A program made the translations under genes and the position numbers. A model generated the notes under the pieces. The model was not told the origin of the DNA. It made no database searches and worked only from the letters and a program-made list of their open reading frames with translations. This document shows positions 28,601 to 37,272 of a stretch of 64,000 nucleotides of DNA, one piece after another (the stretch's first letter is position 1; each line of letters starts with the position of its first letter). Source of the stretch: Bowmanella denitrificans (GTDB taxonomy: Bacteria > Pseudomonadota > Gammaproteobacteria > Enterobacterales > Alteromonadaceae); contig NZ_PEBU01000008.1 of assembly GCF_002887595.1 (NCBI RefSeq), forward strand, positions 124,001 to 188,000, in the 5' to 3' direction.

Positions 28601-28777
28601 TTCCGGGCTTTGCCCGGCATATGGGGTTTTGATAATCACCTGTACGTCGGATAAGTCAGGAATGGCATCAACATTCAGGCCACGCATGGCCTGCCAGCCG
28701 GCCATAGCCAGTAAAGCGCTGATTAATAACACCAGCAGACGCTGACGAATGGCCAGCTCAATTAATTTGCTCAGCAT
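25637..28777 (-). CDS. cusA: Heavy-metal RND efflux pump CusA (Cu/Ag type)
   Basis: CusA is the inner-membrane proton-driven pump of the HME-RND family, which moves Cu(I)/Ag(I) from the periplasm or cytoplasm to an outer-membrane channel. The 1046-residue protein has twelve membrane helices in two repeats and two large periplasmic loops. The segments LLYMPTTLPGIS, APLTMLETTIQL and RIDMLSTGIKTP align with those carrying the three metal-binding methionines of E. coli CusA, so copper or silver is favoured over Co/Zn/Cd. It follows cusB by nine bases. Confidence 0.93.
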   Translation of the reverse strand: MLSKLIELAIRQRLLVLLISALLAMAGWQAMRGLNVDAIPDLSDVQVIIKTPYAGQSPELVEQQVTYPLANIMMAVPGATSVRGFSFYGDSYLYVLFEDGTDIYWARSRVLEYLNQAASQLPEGVQPQLGPDASGVGWVYQYALVDNSGNWDLADLKSLQDWFLKQELQSVSGVAEVATVGGMTRTYQIVLDPLKLANYQMSVQQVIEALQSHNGETGGASVEMAEAEYMIRVRGYLKSVADIQAIPLGKRNAANIPLQIKDVAEVRLGPQLRRGIAELNGQGEVVGGIIVMRSGENARQVIDRVKARLNELKVSLPDGVDIVPTYDRSDFIQRAVDNLSDKLLMEILLVSMVLMLFLWHLGSIMVAVLVLPLALLSAFILMRVLGISANIMSLGGIAIAIGALVDAAIVMIENLHKHLEQFDAKHGRRPNRAEHWQQVSLACRQVGPALFMSLLIITLSFFPVFVLEGQEGRLFTPLALTKSFAMAAAALLAVTLVPVLMGYWVRGKIVPEHKNLLSRGLIALYRPLLNKALAWPKTCLLLAVLLLASGYYPWQQLGKEFMPQIDEGDLLYMPTTLPGISAGKAAQLLQQTDRLIAQIPEVKSVFGKIGRAETATDPAPLTMLETTIQLKPQAQWRPGMTLDKVIAQLQATVKFPGLTNAWVQPIKTRIDMLSTGIKTPLGLKIAGPDLAQIEQIGVQVEQLLRQLPATRSVYSERVAAGRYLDIQPNLQALGEHGISLAELQALIRTAVGGAKVSEMVKGNERYPVNVRVEAQYRQDLDALASLPISTAQGIFVPLSALASLQIQDGPAMIKSENARQVGWTFVDIQDLSVGEYLTQAKALLDNQLVLPARYSVQWSGQYESIKRVEGKLVQLVPLTLLLSLVLLYLTLSSWQQSLVVMLTLPIALCGSLWLIWWLGFNLSIAVVVGMIALAGVAAEFGVVMYLYLNQAWQDSAQRCQRGLYQAVVAGAVQRIRPKAMTVITILASLLPIMLTQGTGHEVMQRIAAPMLGGMILAPLVSLFVIPVIFYMLERRQSDLVRTSATT

Positions 28778-28786
28778 GTCAGGCTC

Positions 28787-30028
28787 CTAGTGGTTATGGC
28801 CAGCGCCTTCCAGGCGCTGCATACCTGCGGCCAGGCTTGCTTCTGAATCAAGCAAAAACTGACCTGACACTACCACTTCTTCACCTTCTGCCAGACCAGA
28901 CAAAATCTCAACCTGCCCTCTGGCCTGCATACCGGTTTGTACTTTTCGCACCGTGAAACTGTCGTCGCTACTTTTAACCACCACACGCTGCCCTTCGCCG
29001 GTTTGAATCACTGCCTGCTTATCAATCACTAACACATCGCGTAAAGGGCCACCAAAAATGGCAACATCTGCTGTCATGCCGGGTTTAATGCGCTCAAGAG
29101 GATTATTGACACTGAGCCGCACTTTGAGGCTGCGCGTGACCGGGTCCAGTTGGGGGTAGATATAATCAATATTGGCTTCCAGGGCATGTACACCCAATGC
29201 CGCCAAACTGATCTCGGCAGGTTTGCCGAGCTTAAGCCAGTCAAACTGACTTTCAAATACGTCGGCTATCACCCAAAGCTTTTGCAAATCGGAAATGGCC
29301 AGCATCTCCACATCCGGGGTCACATACATACCGTGTCGAACGTTCAACGCGGTAATAACACCGGATTGCTGGGCATAAAAAGGCACAGTGTAAAGTGCAC
29401 GACCCGACTTCTCGATTCCGCTTATGACCTTTTCATCAATGCCCAGCAAACTGAGCCGCAATCTGGCCTGCTTCAGCAAACTGGCCCGGGATGCACCAGA
29501 GGCGTTGTGTAAGACCTGCAGATAATCATCCTGAGCTACCACCAGTTCCGGCGAATACAGGGTAAACAGCAGTTCCCCCTGCTCGACCCGCTCACCTACG
29601 GCATGGGCGGTCAGTTGCTCCAGCCACCCTGATGCCCGCGGGTGCACATGATGAATAGACGATTGATCAAAACTAACTGTGCCCAGTGTCTTGATGTATT
29701 TCCACAAATCGTCGCGTTCAACCAATGCTGTTTTCACCGACATGGCCTGTTGAATTTGTCCGCTGACCCGGATCGAGGGTCCATCATCCTCGGCACTGCT
29801 GCTCAAGGTTACTGGCTCCAATGCCATACCACAGATGGGGCAGTTGCCCGGATGATCCTTAACGATATGGCTGTGCATAGGACAAACATAACGTACCTGC
29901 CCAAAGACCGCATCGACCTGCGATGTGGGACTGTCATGCTGACTTGCATGGTTGTGATGCTGCGCTGCCACAGTGGGACGAATGACCAGTAAGCTGCCAA
30001 GCAAACCAGCGAAAATAATTGATTTCAT
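28787..30028 (-). CDS. cusB: Efflux RND periplasmic adaptor CusB with heavy-metal-binding domain
   Basis: This membrane-fusion adaptor links the RND pump to an outer-membrane channel. The 413-residue protein has an export signal (to about residue 22), a His-rich segment (AAQHHNHASQH) and a heavy-metal-binding domain (Cys 49, Cys 63, Cys 66; YVCPMHSHI and NCPICGMALEP). These are followed by lipoyl/barrel-sandwich and beta-barrel regions, then a C-terminal GHNH. It lies between the Cys-rich gene and cusA. No TolC/CusC-like gene is present in the window. Confidence 0.93.
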   Translation of the reverse strand: MKSIIFAGLLGSLLVIRPTVAAQHHNHASQHDSPTSQVDAVFGQVRYVCPMHSHIVKDHPGNCPICGMALEPVTLSSSAEDDGPSIRVSGQIQQAMSVKTALVERDDLWKYIKTLGTVSFDQSSIHHVHPRASGWLEQLTAHAVGERVEQGELLFTLYSPELVVAQDDYLQVLHNASGASRASLLKQARLRLSLLGIDEKVISGIEKSGRALYTVPFYAQQSGVITALNVRHGMYVTPDVEMLAISDLQKLWVIADVFESQFDWLKLGKPAEISLAALGVHALEANIDYIYPQLDPVTRSLKVRLSVNNPLERIKPGMTADVAIFGGPLRDVLVIDKQAVIQTGEGQRVVVKSSDDSFTVRKVQTGMQARGQVEILSGLAEGEEVVVSGQFLLDSEASLAAGMQRLEGAGHNH

Positions 30029-30064
30029 AAATACTCCTGAATAAGCAAAAAAATAGTGACGAGC

Positions 30065-30400
30065 TTATTCAGTGTTTTTGGGAGGACGAAAAAGCGGGTC
30101 CGATTGAATCCAATGGATGGTTTGAAGAAGATGGCTCCTTTCCCCCTGCATAGCGGGAAATAAACCACAGAGATGGCCAAGGGGTAAGGCCGGGCTGACG
30201 CAGTGGCTTGCGCAACTGGCCTGATCGCAACCTTCGCAGCATTCAGCATCCGCCGCTTCTGCATCGGCACTTCCATCGCAGCAGTCATGGGACATAGCCA
30301 TATCTGCACCTTGCGATATCGGCATTGGTGTGACATCGGCCGCCACAGGCCAGGCCGTGGCAAGCATCACTATCAGCATAAAACGGGTAAAAAGTTTCAC
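30065..30400 (-). CDS. Small exported Cys-rich protein of metal-resistance locus (CopL-like)
   Basis: This 111-residue protein begins at a GTG (30400) that overlaps the stop of the upstream PepSY-like frame (ATGTGA), with AGAAGG shortly upstream. It has a signal peptide (to about residue 20), a Met/His/Cys-rich centre (MAMSHDCCDG, ECCEGCDQASCASHC) and the C-terminal PLFRPPKN seen in small proteins of copper-resistance loci. It precedes cusB by 36 bases. Metal binding is inferred from composition; the CopL comparison is tentative. Confidence 0.7.
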   Translation of the reverse strand: MKLFTRFMLIVMLATAWPVAADVTPMPISQGADMAMSHDCCDGSADAEAADAECCEGCDQASCASHCVSPALPLGHLCGLFPAMQGERSHLLQTIHWIQSDPLFRPPKNTE

Positions 30401-30561
30401 ATGCCCTTCTTGTATTGCCACTTACGCCAATGGGGTTTAAACAGGCTATGGTAAAGCATAACAAAGCCACTCAAGGTAAAAAGCCAGGCGCCTATGGCCA
30501 AATTGATTAACAAAGGGTTATTAAAATCCTGTCGGTCTTTAAAGTCCAGAATATGTAACAT
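30397..30561 (-). pseudogene. C-terminal fragment of a PepSY-type membrane protein
   Basis: A 54-codon minus-strand frame encodes MLHILDFKDRQDFNNPLL, a hydrophobic helix (LAIGAWLFTLSGFVMLYHSL) and a basic tail. It reads like the C-terminal end of PepSY-associated membrane proteins. An in-frame stop lies a few codons upstream and no N-terminal part is seen, so it appears to be a remnant. Its stop overlaps the GTG of the Cys-rich gene (ATGTGA), so it may still serve as a translational lead-in. The family assignment is from memory and uncertain. Confidence 0.5.
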
Positions 30562-30861
30562 CCAGAAAAATCAAACAACCGCCAAAATTACATACCAAGC
30601 CCTGTTTGAACATTGCATGCAACATAGCAATAACCAGGGACTTTGTGAATCTATCGCAAGGTATCAGCCCACCAGCCTAAAGCTTGCCACTATGTCAGGC
30701 TCAAGTACTTTGCGAAAAAAAATCATATATGCATAGCAGGCCAGCAAAATTCACTCTGGTTAACAATTGCACAAAGCAGGGTTTTCATTGAATATAGAAA
30801 CAGGACTGTTGTGCATATGGTCGGCAACAGGGATAACGATCGACCAACAACGAGGATAATC
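30562..30861. other. Divergent intergenic region between efflux operon and exbD
   Basis: Three hundred AT-rich bases lie between the PepSY fragment and exbD. Promoters for both directions must lie here, and GAGGA at about 30852 serves exbD. Short open frames exist but none resembles a known protein. If the PepSY gene was truncated, the missing part has been replaced by this sequence. No clear metal-responsive operator was found by eye. Confidence 0.5.
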
Positions 30862-31263
30862 ATGAAGAAGAAACACAATAGAGAGTCTGAAGATGCCAAT
30901 ATTGATATGACGCCGATGCTGGATATCGTCTTTATCATGTTGATCTTCTTTATCGTAACCACGTCATTCGTTAAAGAAAAAGGGCTAATCGTGAATCGTC
31001 CTGATGATGCCCAGAAAAGCAATAAACCCAGCAAGAACGTTTCTATCAAAATTGACGCTAATGGCTTTGTTTATATGAATGGTCGGCAGATCGATATTGA
31101 ACGGGTCGAAGCCAATATTCAGAGTTTTCTGGCGGAAAATATTACCGAAAATGCGGTGATTCAGGCGGACAAAGAAACCAAACATGGTGTGGTAGTCAGG
31201 GTACTAGACCAGGCATCCAGGGCTGGCTTGCCAAGACTGTCGGTGATGGTGGATAAGGAATAA
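30862..31263 (+). CDS. exbD: ExbD/TolR family biopolymer transporter (orphan)
   Basis: ExbD works with ExbB in the inner membrane to harness the proton gradient for TonB. The 133-residue protein has a short cytoplasmic N-terminus and one membrane helix containing the essential aspartate (TPMLDIVFIMLIFFIVTTSF). A periplasmic domain with the peptide-binding ADKETKHGVVVRVLDQA segment follows. ATG 30862 with GAGGA upstream was preferred over an earlier ATG. No exbB or tonB is adjacent. It converges on a TonB-dependent receptor gene with two bases between the stops. Confidence 0.93.
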   Translation: MKKKHNRESEDANIDMTPMLDIVFIMLIFFIVTTSFVKEKGLIVNRPDDAQKSNKPSKNVSIKIDANGFVYMNGRQIDIERVEANIQSFLAENITENAVIQADKETKHGVVVRVLDQASRAGLPRLSVMVDKE

Positions 31264-31265
31264 CA

Positions 31266-33239
31266 CTAAAAGCTCAACTGATAGCCCAGAATAAGTTGCC
31301 TGCGTTCCCCCGGCATTGCCAGGTTGCTTAGTCTGGGCTCATAGACCTGATATTGTTTATCAAACAAGTTGGTCAAAGATAGCGTCAACACCTGTTTTTC
31401 TTGCCATTGCCAGCGCCCCTGAAAATTGATCAGGCTATAGGCCGACTGATGAAATCCCTGTTCACCCACCGCCGACCGCCACAGGGCATCCAGGTTCAAA
31501 CTCAGGGATTCCTGCTGATAGCCGAGGCGAAGCTGACCATAGCGTTTGAAGCTGGCATTAAACGGGTTATCGAATAAAAGCGTGTAGTTAAGCTGCCCTT
31601 CCCAATGCTCGTTCAGTTTCCAGTTCAGGCTGGTTTCCACACCCCGTATTTCATGCTCATCGGTATTGGCAAAGGTAAAGCGACTGCCTCCTTCCACGGC
31701 CACTTTATTAACAAAGTCCTGCATTTTGTTGCGAAACAGCACGGTTTCCCATTGCGTATTGCTGCCCTGCCAGCGCCAGATGGCTTCCAGTGTGGCAATC
31801 TTCTCTTGTTGTAACAGAGGATTGCCTTGGGTGACATTGTCACTGGAAAAAAGCTCATTGGTGGTAGGGGTGCGAAAGGCTTCGCCATATTGCAGGCGTA
31901 AACTGTGCGTATCGTTAAGCTGATGAATCAGGGCAAAACGTGGTGACCAGTTGGCTGCCAGCCTCTGTACTTTGTCGTAACGACTGCCCAGATACAGCAA
32001 CCAGTCATCCGCAGCCTGCCACTGTAGTTGCAAATAAGCGCTGCGACTGTTCTGACTGGCCAGCAGACTGTCAAATGCATCCACCTGCCTGAATGCACGA
32101 ATACCGCCAAGATAAGCACTGTCAGAAAGAACAAACTCTCCGCCCTGCAGATGGGTGGTCAGTGCGCCTGCCTGATGCTGTTCGGCATTTAACAGAATCA
32201 CCCCGGCATTTAACTCCCAGCCTGGCATCAATGGCTTTAACCAATCTGTACTAAGTTGCAGGTTACGGGTCACCCAATTGGGTCCGTTAAAGAAATCCGC
32301 TGCCAGTACTCCAGGTTGCGCTTCCACCAGCAGCCCTGCACTGGCAATGCGGTGTTCGCTAATATCCAGGCTGGAACTCAAAGCGCCGCTGTCATCCTGC
32401 CACCAATGTAAGCCTGCTTCCAGGCCCAGATTTTCCGACTCATACCTGTTGTTGTCGCTGGCACCGCCCAGATTGATATAACCATTCATACTGGTTTTAT
32501 TGTAACGACTACGCAGGTGCCAGCGCTGCCCCTGCACACCAAGTTGTACAAACAGGCTCTGGCGTGGGTCGTCGATAGTCAGATCGTTAAAGTTGTGTGC
32601 GGCCCCCCCATGGCGCTGCATATCCAACAATAGTTGCCAATTCAGGCCAGCCCATTGTGGATGTAATGTCAGGGTGGCGCCGCGGCTGGTATTGCTGCCA
32701 AGGCGGGCTGAAAGCAGATTTTCGTCCTGGCGGGTGATCAGATTCACTACCCCCATAAAAGCATTACTGCCATACAACGCGGAACCCGGCCCACGAATCA
32801 CTTCCACCCGCTCAGCCAGGCTTAGAGGAATATAGGGGCTATACACAGACGCCTTACCAAAGGAAATTTCGTTGATACGCTGGCCATCCACCATAAACAG
32901 CACATAGCCGTTGTCGAGGTAGACCCCGCGGGCGTGTTCTTTTGGCACCGCGCCCACCCAGTCGCCTCTGGTGACCTGAAAGCCCGGCACATAGTTAAGA
33001 AGGTCGTACAGATTGTCGACTGCCAGCCGGTCCAGCATTTGCCGGGTAAACAGAGTCACAGTGGAGGGTGAAGCTTGCAGTGCAACGGATTCTTTGGCGG
33101 AGATACTGATCTGTTGCTCCAACAGTTCATCGAAGGTGAGATTAAACAGCGCGTCCACATCCTGAGCTCTGGCGTCCTTACCTATCAGGCTGCTCAGCGA
33201 GAACATGGCCAAATACAGGAAAAAACCAACAAAACGCAT
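31266..33239 (-). CDS. TonB-dependent outer-membrane receptor (BtuB/CirA-like size)
   Basis: This 657-residue outer-membrane receptor has a signal peptide ending near ARAQ, a plug domain (LLNYVPGFQVTRG, VLFMVDGQRINE, VEVIRGPGSALYGSNAFMGVVNLITR) and a barrel ending with the C-terminal aromatic LGYQLSF. The N-terminal ELLEQQISISAKESV segment is common in receptors of this type. The ligand is unknown; its neighbours are an orphan ExbD and a copper/silver efflux operon, so a metal complex is possible but unproven. Confidence 0.9.
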   Translation of the reverse strand: MRFVGFFLYLAMFSLSSLIGKDARAQDVDALFNLTFDELLEQQISISAKESVALQASPSTVTLFTRQMLDRLAVDNLYDLLNYVPGFQVTRGDWVGAVPKEHARGVYLDNGYVLFMVDGQRINEISFGKASVYSPYIPLSLAERVEVIRGPGSALYGSNAFMGVVNLITRQDENLLSARLGSNTSRGATLTLHPQWAGLNWQLLLDMQRHGGAAHNFNDLTIDDPRQSLFVQLGVQGQRWHLRSRYNKTSMNGYINLGGASDNNRYESENLGLEAGLHWWQDDSGALSSSLDISEHRIASAGLLVEAQPGVLAADFFNGPNWVTRNLQLSTDWLKPLMPGWELNAGVILLNAEQHQAGALTTHLQGGEFVLSDSAYLGGIRAFRQVDAFDSLLASQNSRSAYLQLQWQAADDWLLYLGSRYDKVQRLAANWSPRFALIHQLNDTHSLRLQYGEAFRTPTTNELFSSDNVTQGNPLLQQEKIATLEAIWRWQGSNTQWETVLFRNKMQDFVNKVAVEGGSRFTFANTDEHEIRGVETSLNWKLNEHWEGQLNYTLLFDNPFNASFKRYGQLRLGYQQESLSLNLDALWRSAVGEQGFHQSAYSLINFQGRWQWQEKQVLTLSLTNLFDKQYQVYEPRLSNLAMPGERRQLILGYQLSF

Positions 33240-33306
33240 TGAACAGCTAAACCTTTCAAACCCGCCTTTTGTGAGTCTGTGTCAGAATTAACTAAATTAC
33301 AACAAA

Positions 33307-33334
33307 CAAAAAGGCGGGCCATTTGGTCCGCCAT
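33307..33334 (-). terminator. Terminator after prolyl oligopeptidase gene
   Basis: On the minus strand the stem GGCGGACC / GGCCCGCC (one mismatch, four-base loop) is followed by TTTTTGTTTG. It ends the S9 peptidase transcript before the receptor gene. Confidence 0.75.
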
Positions 33335-33387
33335 CAGGAACTGCTTACAGTTTAACGGCAGGATTGTGCAAATCCGGCCGCCCGCGT

Positions 33388-35535
33388 TTACAGTGACTTA
33401 ATACCCATATTGTACAAAGCAAAGGAGTACATATCGGCGTAGAGCTCAATTTGCTTGGCGGTAGGGGTACCCGCGCCATGCCCGGCATTGGTTTCAATGC
33501 GGATCAGGGTCGGGTTGGTACCGGCCTGCTTGGCCTGCAATTCGGCCGCAAACTTAAAGGAGTGCGCTGGCACCACTCGATCGTCATGATCTCCGGTGGT
33601 GACTAACGTGGCAGGATACTGCACACCCGCCTTCACATTGTGCACCGGTGAGTAGCCCTTAAGGTAGCTAAACATCTCTTTGCTGTCTTCTGCCGTGCCA
33701 TAGTCATAAGCCCAGCCCGCCCCGGCGGTAAAGGTGTGATAACGCAACATATCCAGCACGCCCACCTGTGGAATGGCAACCTTAAACAGCTCAGGACGCT
33801 GAGTCATTACCGCCCCCACCAGCAAACCACCGTTCGAACCTCCTCTTACCATCAGGTGGCTGGAGTCGGTGTACTTGTTGTCAATCAGGTATTCAGCGGC
33901 GGCAATAAAATCATCAAACACATTTTGCTTTTGCATTTGTGTGCCGGCTTTATGCCATGCTTTGCCATATTCGCCGCCACCACGCAGGTTAGCCACGGCC
34001 AGCACGCCGCCCAGATCCAGCCACCCCGCCCAGGCTGGCGAGAAACCAGGGGTAATACTGGCATTAAAACCACCGTAACCATAAAGTTGGGTAGGATTGG
34101 TGCCATCCAGCTTAGTGCCTTTTTTGTAGGTGATGATCATAGGTACCTTGGTACCATCCTTGGAATGGTAGAATACCTGTTTGGATTCATAAGCCTCACT
34201 GTCAAAGGCAACCTTAGGCCGATAGTACACATCAGATACGCCAGTCTGGGGATCAAAGGCAAAGATGGTGTTTGGCATGGTGTAGTTGCCGAAATAGTAG
34301 TACACCAGTTTATCTTCTTTCTTGGCCCCAAAGCCGCCGACACTGCCGACACCCGGCAGTTCTACGGTACGCACCTGTTTGCCCTGAAAGTCATACTGAA
34401 TAACCTTGGAAATGGCATCCACCATGTACTCAGCGTACAGATACCCCGCGCCGGTATTGATGGTCAGAACATTTTCGGTTTCAGGAATAAAGTCCTGCCA
34501 GTTTTCCACCCCAGGGCTGGCAGCGCTGACCTTAACAATTTTTTTGTTCGGCGCATTGAGGTTGGTCACCAGCAGCAGCTCCTCACCCAGACTTTCTACC
34601 ACCGAGGTATCTGAGTCGGTGTGATCAAGCACGGTGACCAGCTCACTGTCTGGTTTTTGCAAATCACGGATATAGAGTTTGTTGCCCGAGGTGGATACCG
34701 CGGCTTCCACCACCAGATATCTGTCATCTTCGGTTACGTAAGCGCCAACATAGCGATGCTTTTCAGCCTCTGTACCACCATACACCAATTCATCATTAGT
34801 CTGCGGCTGCCCGAGTTTATGATAGTAGAGTTTATGTTGATCTGTTTTGGCCGACAGCTCACTGCCTTCAGGCTTGTCATAACTTGAGTAGTAGAAGCCT
34901 TCATTGCCATACCAGGCGATACCGCTGAACTTGATATCCACCAGTGGCGCTTCCAGCTGTGCTTTGTTTTGAGTATCGATAACAATGACTTTACGCCAGT
35001 CACTACCACCTTCAGAGATGGAATAGGCCAGCTTACTACCGTCCTTGGAAAAACTCAGCCCCGCCAGCGAGGTCGTGCCATCCTCGCTGAACTGATTCGG
35101 GTCCAGAAACACTTCTGTATTGCCGTCTTTATCGGTTCGATACAACACCGACTGATTTTGCAGACCATCATTTTTAAAGAAATAGGTATAATCGCCTTCT
35201 TTAAAAGGGGCACCAACCCGCTCATAGTTCCAAAGCTTGGTAATGCGCTGTTTGGCCTCATCCCTGTATGGTATGTTGTCCAGATAAGCAAAAGTCACCT
35301 GATTTTGTGCCTTTACCCATTCGGCTGTTTCGTCACTGCGGTCATCCTCAAGCCAGCGGTAAGGGTCGGCTACCTGCTCACCAAAGTATTCATCTACCTG
35401 AGTTGACTGACGGGTTTGGACATAGTTGATTGTCGGCTGCGTGGCCTGCATAGGTTTCTCTGCTGTTTCGCTGGGTGGCTGTGAACAACCAGCCAGCATA
35501 GAGGTGGCCAGTAAGGCCGGAAGAAGCTGTTTCAT
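33388..35535 (-). CDS. Prolyl oligopeptidase, S9 family lipoprotein
   Basis: Prolyl oligopeptidase cleaves after proline in short peptides. From the ATG at 35535 (AGGGA upstream) the protein is 715 residues with a lipoprotein signal ending in LAGC (Cys 17), so it is probably membrane-anchored in the periplasm. A seven-bladed propeller region begins after [14 protein letters not shown]. The hydrolase domain has the nucleophile in RGGSNGG, the acid in TGDHDDRV and the histidine in NAGHGAG. The longer upstream frame includes the lpdA terminator and was rejected. Confidence 0.95.
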   Translation of the reverse strand: MKQLLPALLATSMLAGCSQPPSETAEKPMQATQPTINYVQTRQSTQVDEYFGEQVADPYRWLEDDRSDETAEWVKAQNQVTFAYLDNIPYRDEAKQRITKLWNYERVGAPFKEGDYTYFFKNDGLQNQSVLYRTDKDGNTEVFLDPNQFSEDGTTSLAGLSFSKDGSKLAYSISEGGSDWRKVIVIDTQNKAQLEAPLVDIKFSGIAWYGNEGFYYSSYDKPEGSELSAKTDQHKLYYHKLGQPQTNDELVYGGTEAEKHRYVGAYVTEDDRYLVVEAAVSTSGNKLYIRDLQKPDSELVTVLDHTDSDTSVVESLGEELLLVTNLNAPNKKIVKVSAASPGVENWQDFIPETENVLTINTGAGYLYAEYMVDAISKVIQYDFQGKQVRTVELPGVGSVGGFGAKKEDKLVYYYFGNYTMPNTIFAFDPQTGVSDVYYRPKVAFDSEAYESKQVFYHSKDGTKVPMIITYKKGTKLDGTNPTQLYGYGGFNASITPGFSPAWAGWLDLGGVLAVANLRGGGEYGKAWHKAGTQMQKQNVFDDFIAAAEYLIDNKYTDSSHLMVRGGSNGGLLVGAVMTQRPELFKVAIPQVGVLDMLRYHTFTAGAGWAYDYGTAEDSKEMFSYLKGYSPVHNVKAGVQYPATLVTTGDHDDRVVPAHSFKFAAELQAKQAGTNPTLIRIETNAGHGAGTPTAKQIELYADMYSFALYNMGIKSL

Positions 35536-35604
35536 TAAGATTCCCTGTTGTTGTAGTTTTGTGGGCCTTAATTTACCTTGATTGAAAGGTTTTAAAAGCC
35601 ATAA

Positions 35605-35635
35605 AAAGCAAAAAGGCACCAAAAAGGTGCCTTCA
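35605..35635 (-). terminator. Terminator after lpdA
   Basis: The perfect 8-bp stem AAGGCACC / GGTGCCTT with a five-base loop is followed, on the minus strand, by TTTGCTTTTT. It closes the pdhR-aceEF-lpdA operon. Confidence 0.85.
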
Positions 35636-35657
35636 CAAGGTAAAGCAATGCTGACGC

Positions 35658-37079
35658 TTACTTTTTCTTGGCCTTAGGATTAGGCAAATCGGTAATGCTG
35701 CCTTCAAAGATTTCAGACGCCAGACCGATTGATTCATTCAGGGTCGGGTGGGCGTGAATAGTCAGGGCCACATCTTCGGCATCCGCGCCCATTTCGATGG
35801 CCAGGCCAATTTCGCCCAGCATTTCACCGGCGTTGATACCGACAATAGCCCCACCTACTACGCGACCACTGTCTTTTTCGAAGATCATCTTGGTCATGCC
35901 TTCGGTACGGCCAGAAGCGATAGCACGGCCAGACGCTGCCCATGGGAAGGTGGCAGTTTCAACACTGATACCTTTCTCTTTGGCTTCTTTCTCGGTCAGG
36001 CCGACCCAGGCAATTTCCGGATCAGTATAAGCCACAGAAGGAATACAGCGCGGGTCAAAGTAGTGCTTCTTACCGGCAATCACTTCTGCTGCCACATGGC
36101 CTTCATGCACGGCTTTATGCGCCAGCATCGGCTGCCCAACCAAATCACCGATGGCATAAATGTGATTAACGTTGGTCTTCATCTGCTTATCAACGCTGAT
36201 AAAGCCGCGCTCATCCACTTTCACCCCAGCTTTGTCGGCATCCAGCAGGCCACCATTCGGACGACGCCCAACGGCTACCAGAACTTTGTCGTAACGTACT
36301 GCTTCGGCTGGGGCTTGTTTACCCTCAAAGCTGACATACAGGCCATCGTCTTTCGCTTCAACGCCGGTCACTTTGGTTTCCAGCATCACGTTAAACTTGT
36401 CTTTAACGTACTTCTGATACACTTTGATGATGTCTTTATCAGCCGCAGGTACCAACTGGTCGAGGAACTCAACCACGTCAATCTGTGAGCCCAGCGCTCT
36501 ATAGACTGTGCCCATTTCCAGACCGATAATACCGCCGCCCAGTACCAGCATCTTCTCTGGAATATCTTTCATTTCCAGGGCGCCGGTGGAATCAATCACG
36601 CGCGCATCGTCCTTCGGAATAAATGGCAGCGATACAGGCTCAGAGCCAGCCGCAATAATGGCATTATCGAACTGGATGGTGGTTTTACCCTCTTTACCTT
36701 CAACCACCAGCGTATTGCTGCCGGTGAATTTACCATAACCCTGAACGTGCTTAACTTTACGCATTTTGGACATGCCGGACAGACCTTTGGTCAACTGCCC
36801 TACCACGCTGTCTTTCCAGGCGCGAACCTTGTCCAGATCAATCTGAGGCTCACCGAAGCTGACGCCATGGGCGGCCATATCGCGGGCGTCATCGATCACT
36901 TTGGCCACGTGCAGCAGGGCTTTGGAAGGAATACAGCCCACGTTCAAACACACACCACCCAGGGTATCACGGGCGTCGACGATAACAGTTTCAATGCCTA
37001 AGTCAGCCGCACGGAACGCGGCGGAGTAACCACCTGGTCCTGCTCCCAGCACAACCAGTTGCGTTTTAATCTCGCTCAT
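35658..37079 (-). CDS. lpdA: Dihydrolipoyl dehydrogenase (E3)
   Basis: LpdA reoxidises dihydrolipoamide with NAD+ for the pyruvate and 2-oxoglutarate dehydrogenase complexes. The 473-residue flavoprotein has the FAD-binding [10 protein letters not shown], the redox disulfide (Cys 44 and Cys 49, [13 protein letters not shown]), the NAD-binding [10 protein letters not shown] and the C-terminal active-site HAHPTLNE. The start at 37079 (MSEIKTQ) was chosen over a codon four residues earlier. It is the last gene of the pdh operon, separated from aceF by a 193-base gap. Confidence 0.98.
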   Translation of the reverse strand: MSEIKTQLVVLGAGPGGYSAAFRAADLGIETVIVDARDTLGGVCLNVGCIPSKALLHVAKVIDDARDMAAHGVSFGEPQIDLDKVRAWKDSVVGQLTKGLSGMSKMRKVKHVQGYGKFTGSNTLVVEGKEGKTTIQFDNAIIAAGSEPVSLPFIPKDDARVIDSTGALEMKDIPEKMLVLGGGIIGLEMGTVYRALGSQIDVVEFLDQLVPAADKDIIKVYQKYVKDKFNVMLETKVTGVEAKDDGLYVSFEGKQAPAEAVRYDKVLVAVGRRPNGGLLDADKAGVKVDERGFISVDKQMKTNVNHIYAIGDLVGQPMLAHKAVHEGHVAAEVIAGKKHYFDPRCIPSVAYTDPEIAWVGLTEKEAKEKGISVETATFPWAASGRAIASGRTEGMTKMIFEKDSGRVVGGAIVGINAGEMLGEIGLAIEMGADAEDVALTIHAHPTLNESIGLASEIFEGSITDLPNPKAKKK

Positions 37080-37197
37080 TAGTGACCTCAATCGTTCAGG
37101 GGTAAAAGATAAATATTGTTCTATCCGTTTCAGACTGGCGGATTTTAACCAGCCAGCCCGCTATAAGCAAAAACAGACCTTAAAAATCTGACATTCA

Positions 37198-37262
37198 CCG
37201 CAGAGACACGATGGGCACAGAATTACGAACGAAAAAGTTCAGTGCTTTGTGTGCCTCTGCGG
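37198..37262. repeat. 65-bp imperfect inverted repeat between aceF and lpdA
   Basis: The arms CCGCAGAGACAC (left) and GTGCCTCTGCGG (right) pair with one mismatch, around an inner region of about 40 bases. The wording of the arms recalls a dispersed intergenic repeat that I have seen in many proteobacterial genomes; that identification is from memory. It directly follows the aceF stop. Confidence 0.6.
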
Positions 37263-37272
37263 ATTAGCTTTT

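Noticed and set aside
30494-30736. 80-codon plus-strand frame upstream of exbD
   Set aside because: It is antisense to the PepSY fragment at its start, has no ribosome-binding site and no recognisable domain.
33736-34614. 292-codon frame antisense to the prolyl oligopeptidase gene
   Set aside because: This is a shadow of a strongly supported S9 gene, without a ribosome-binding site or domain.
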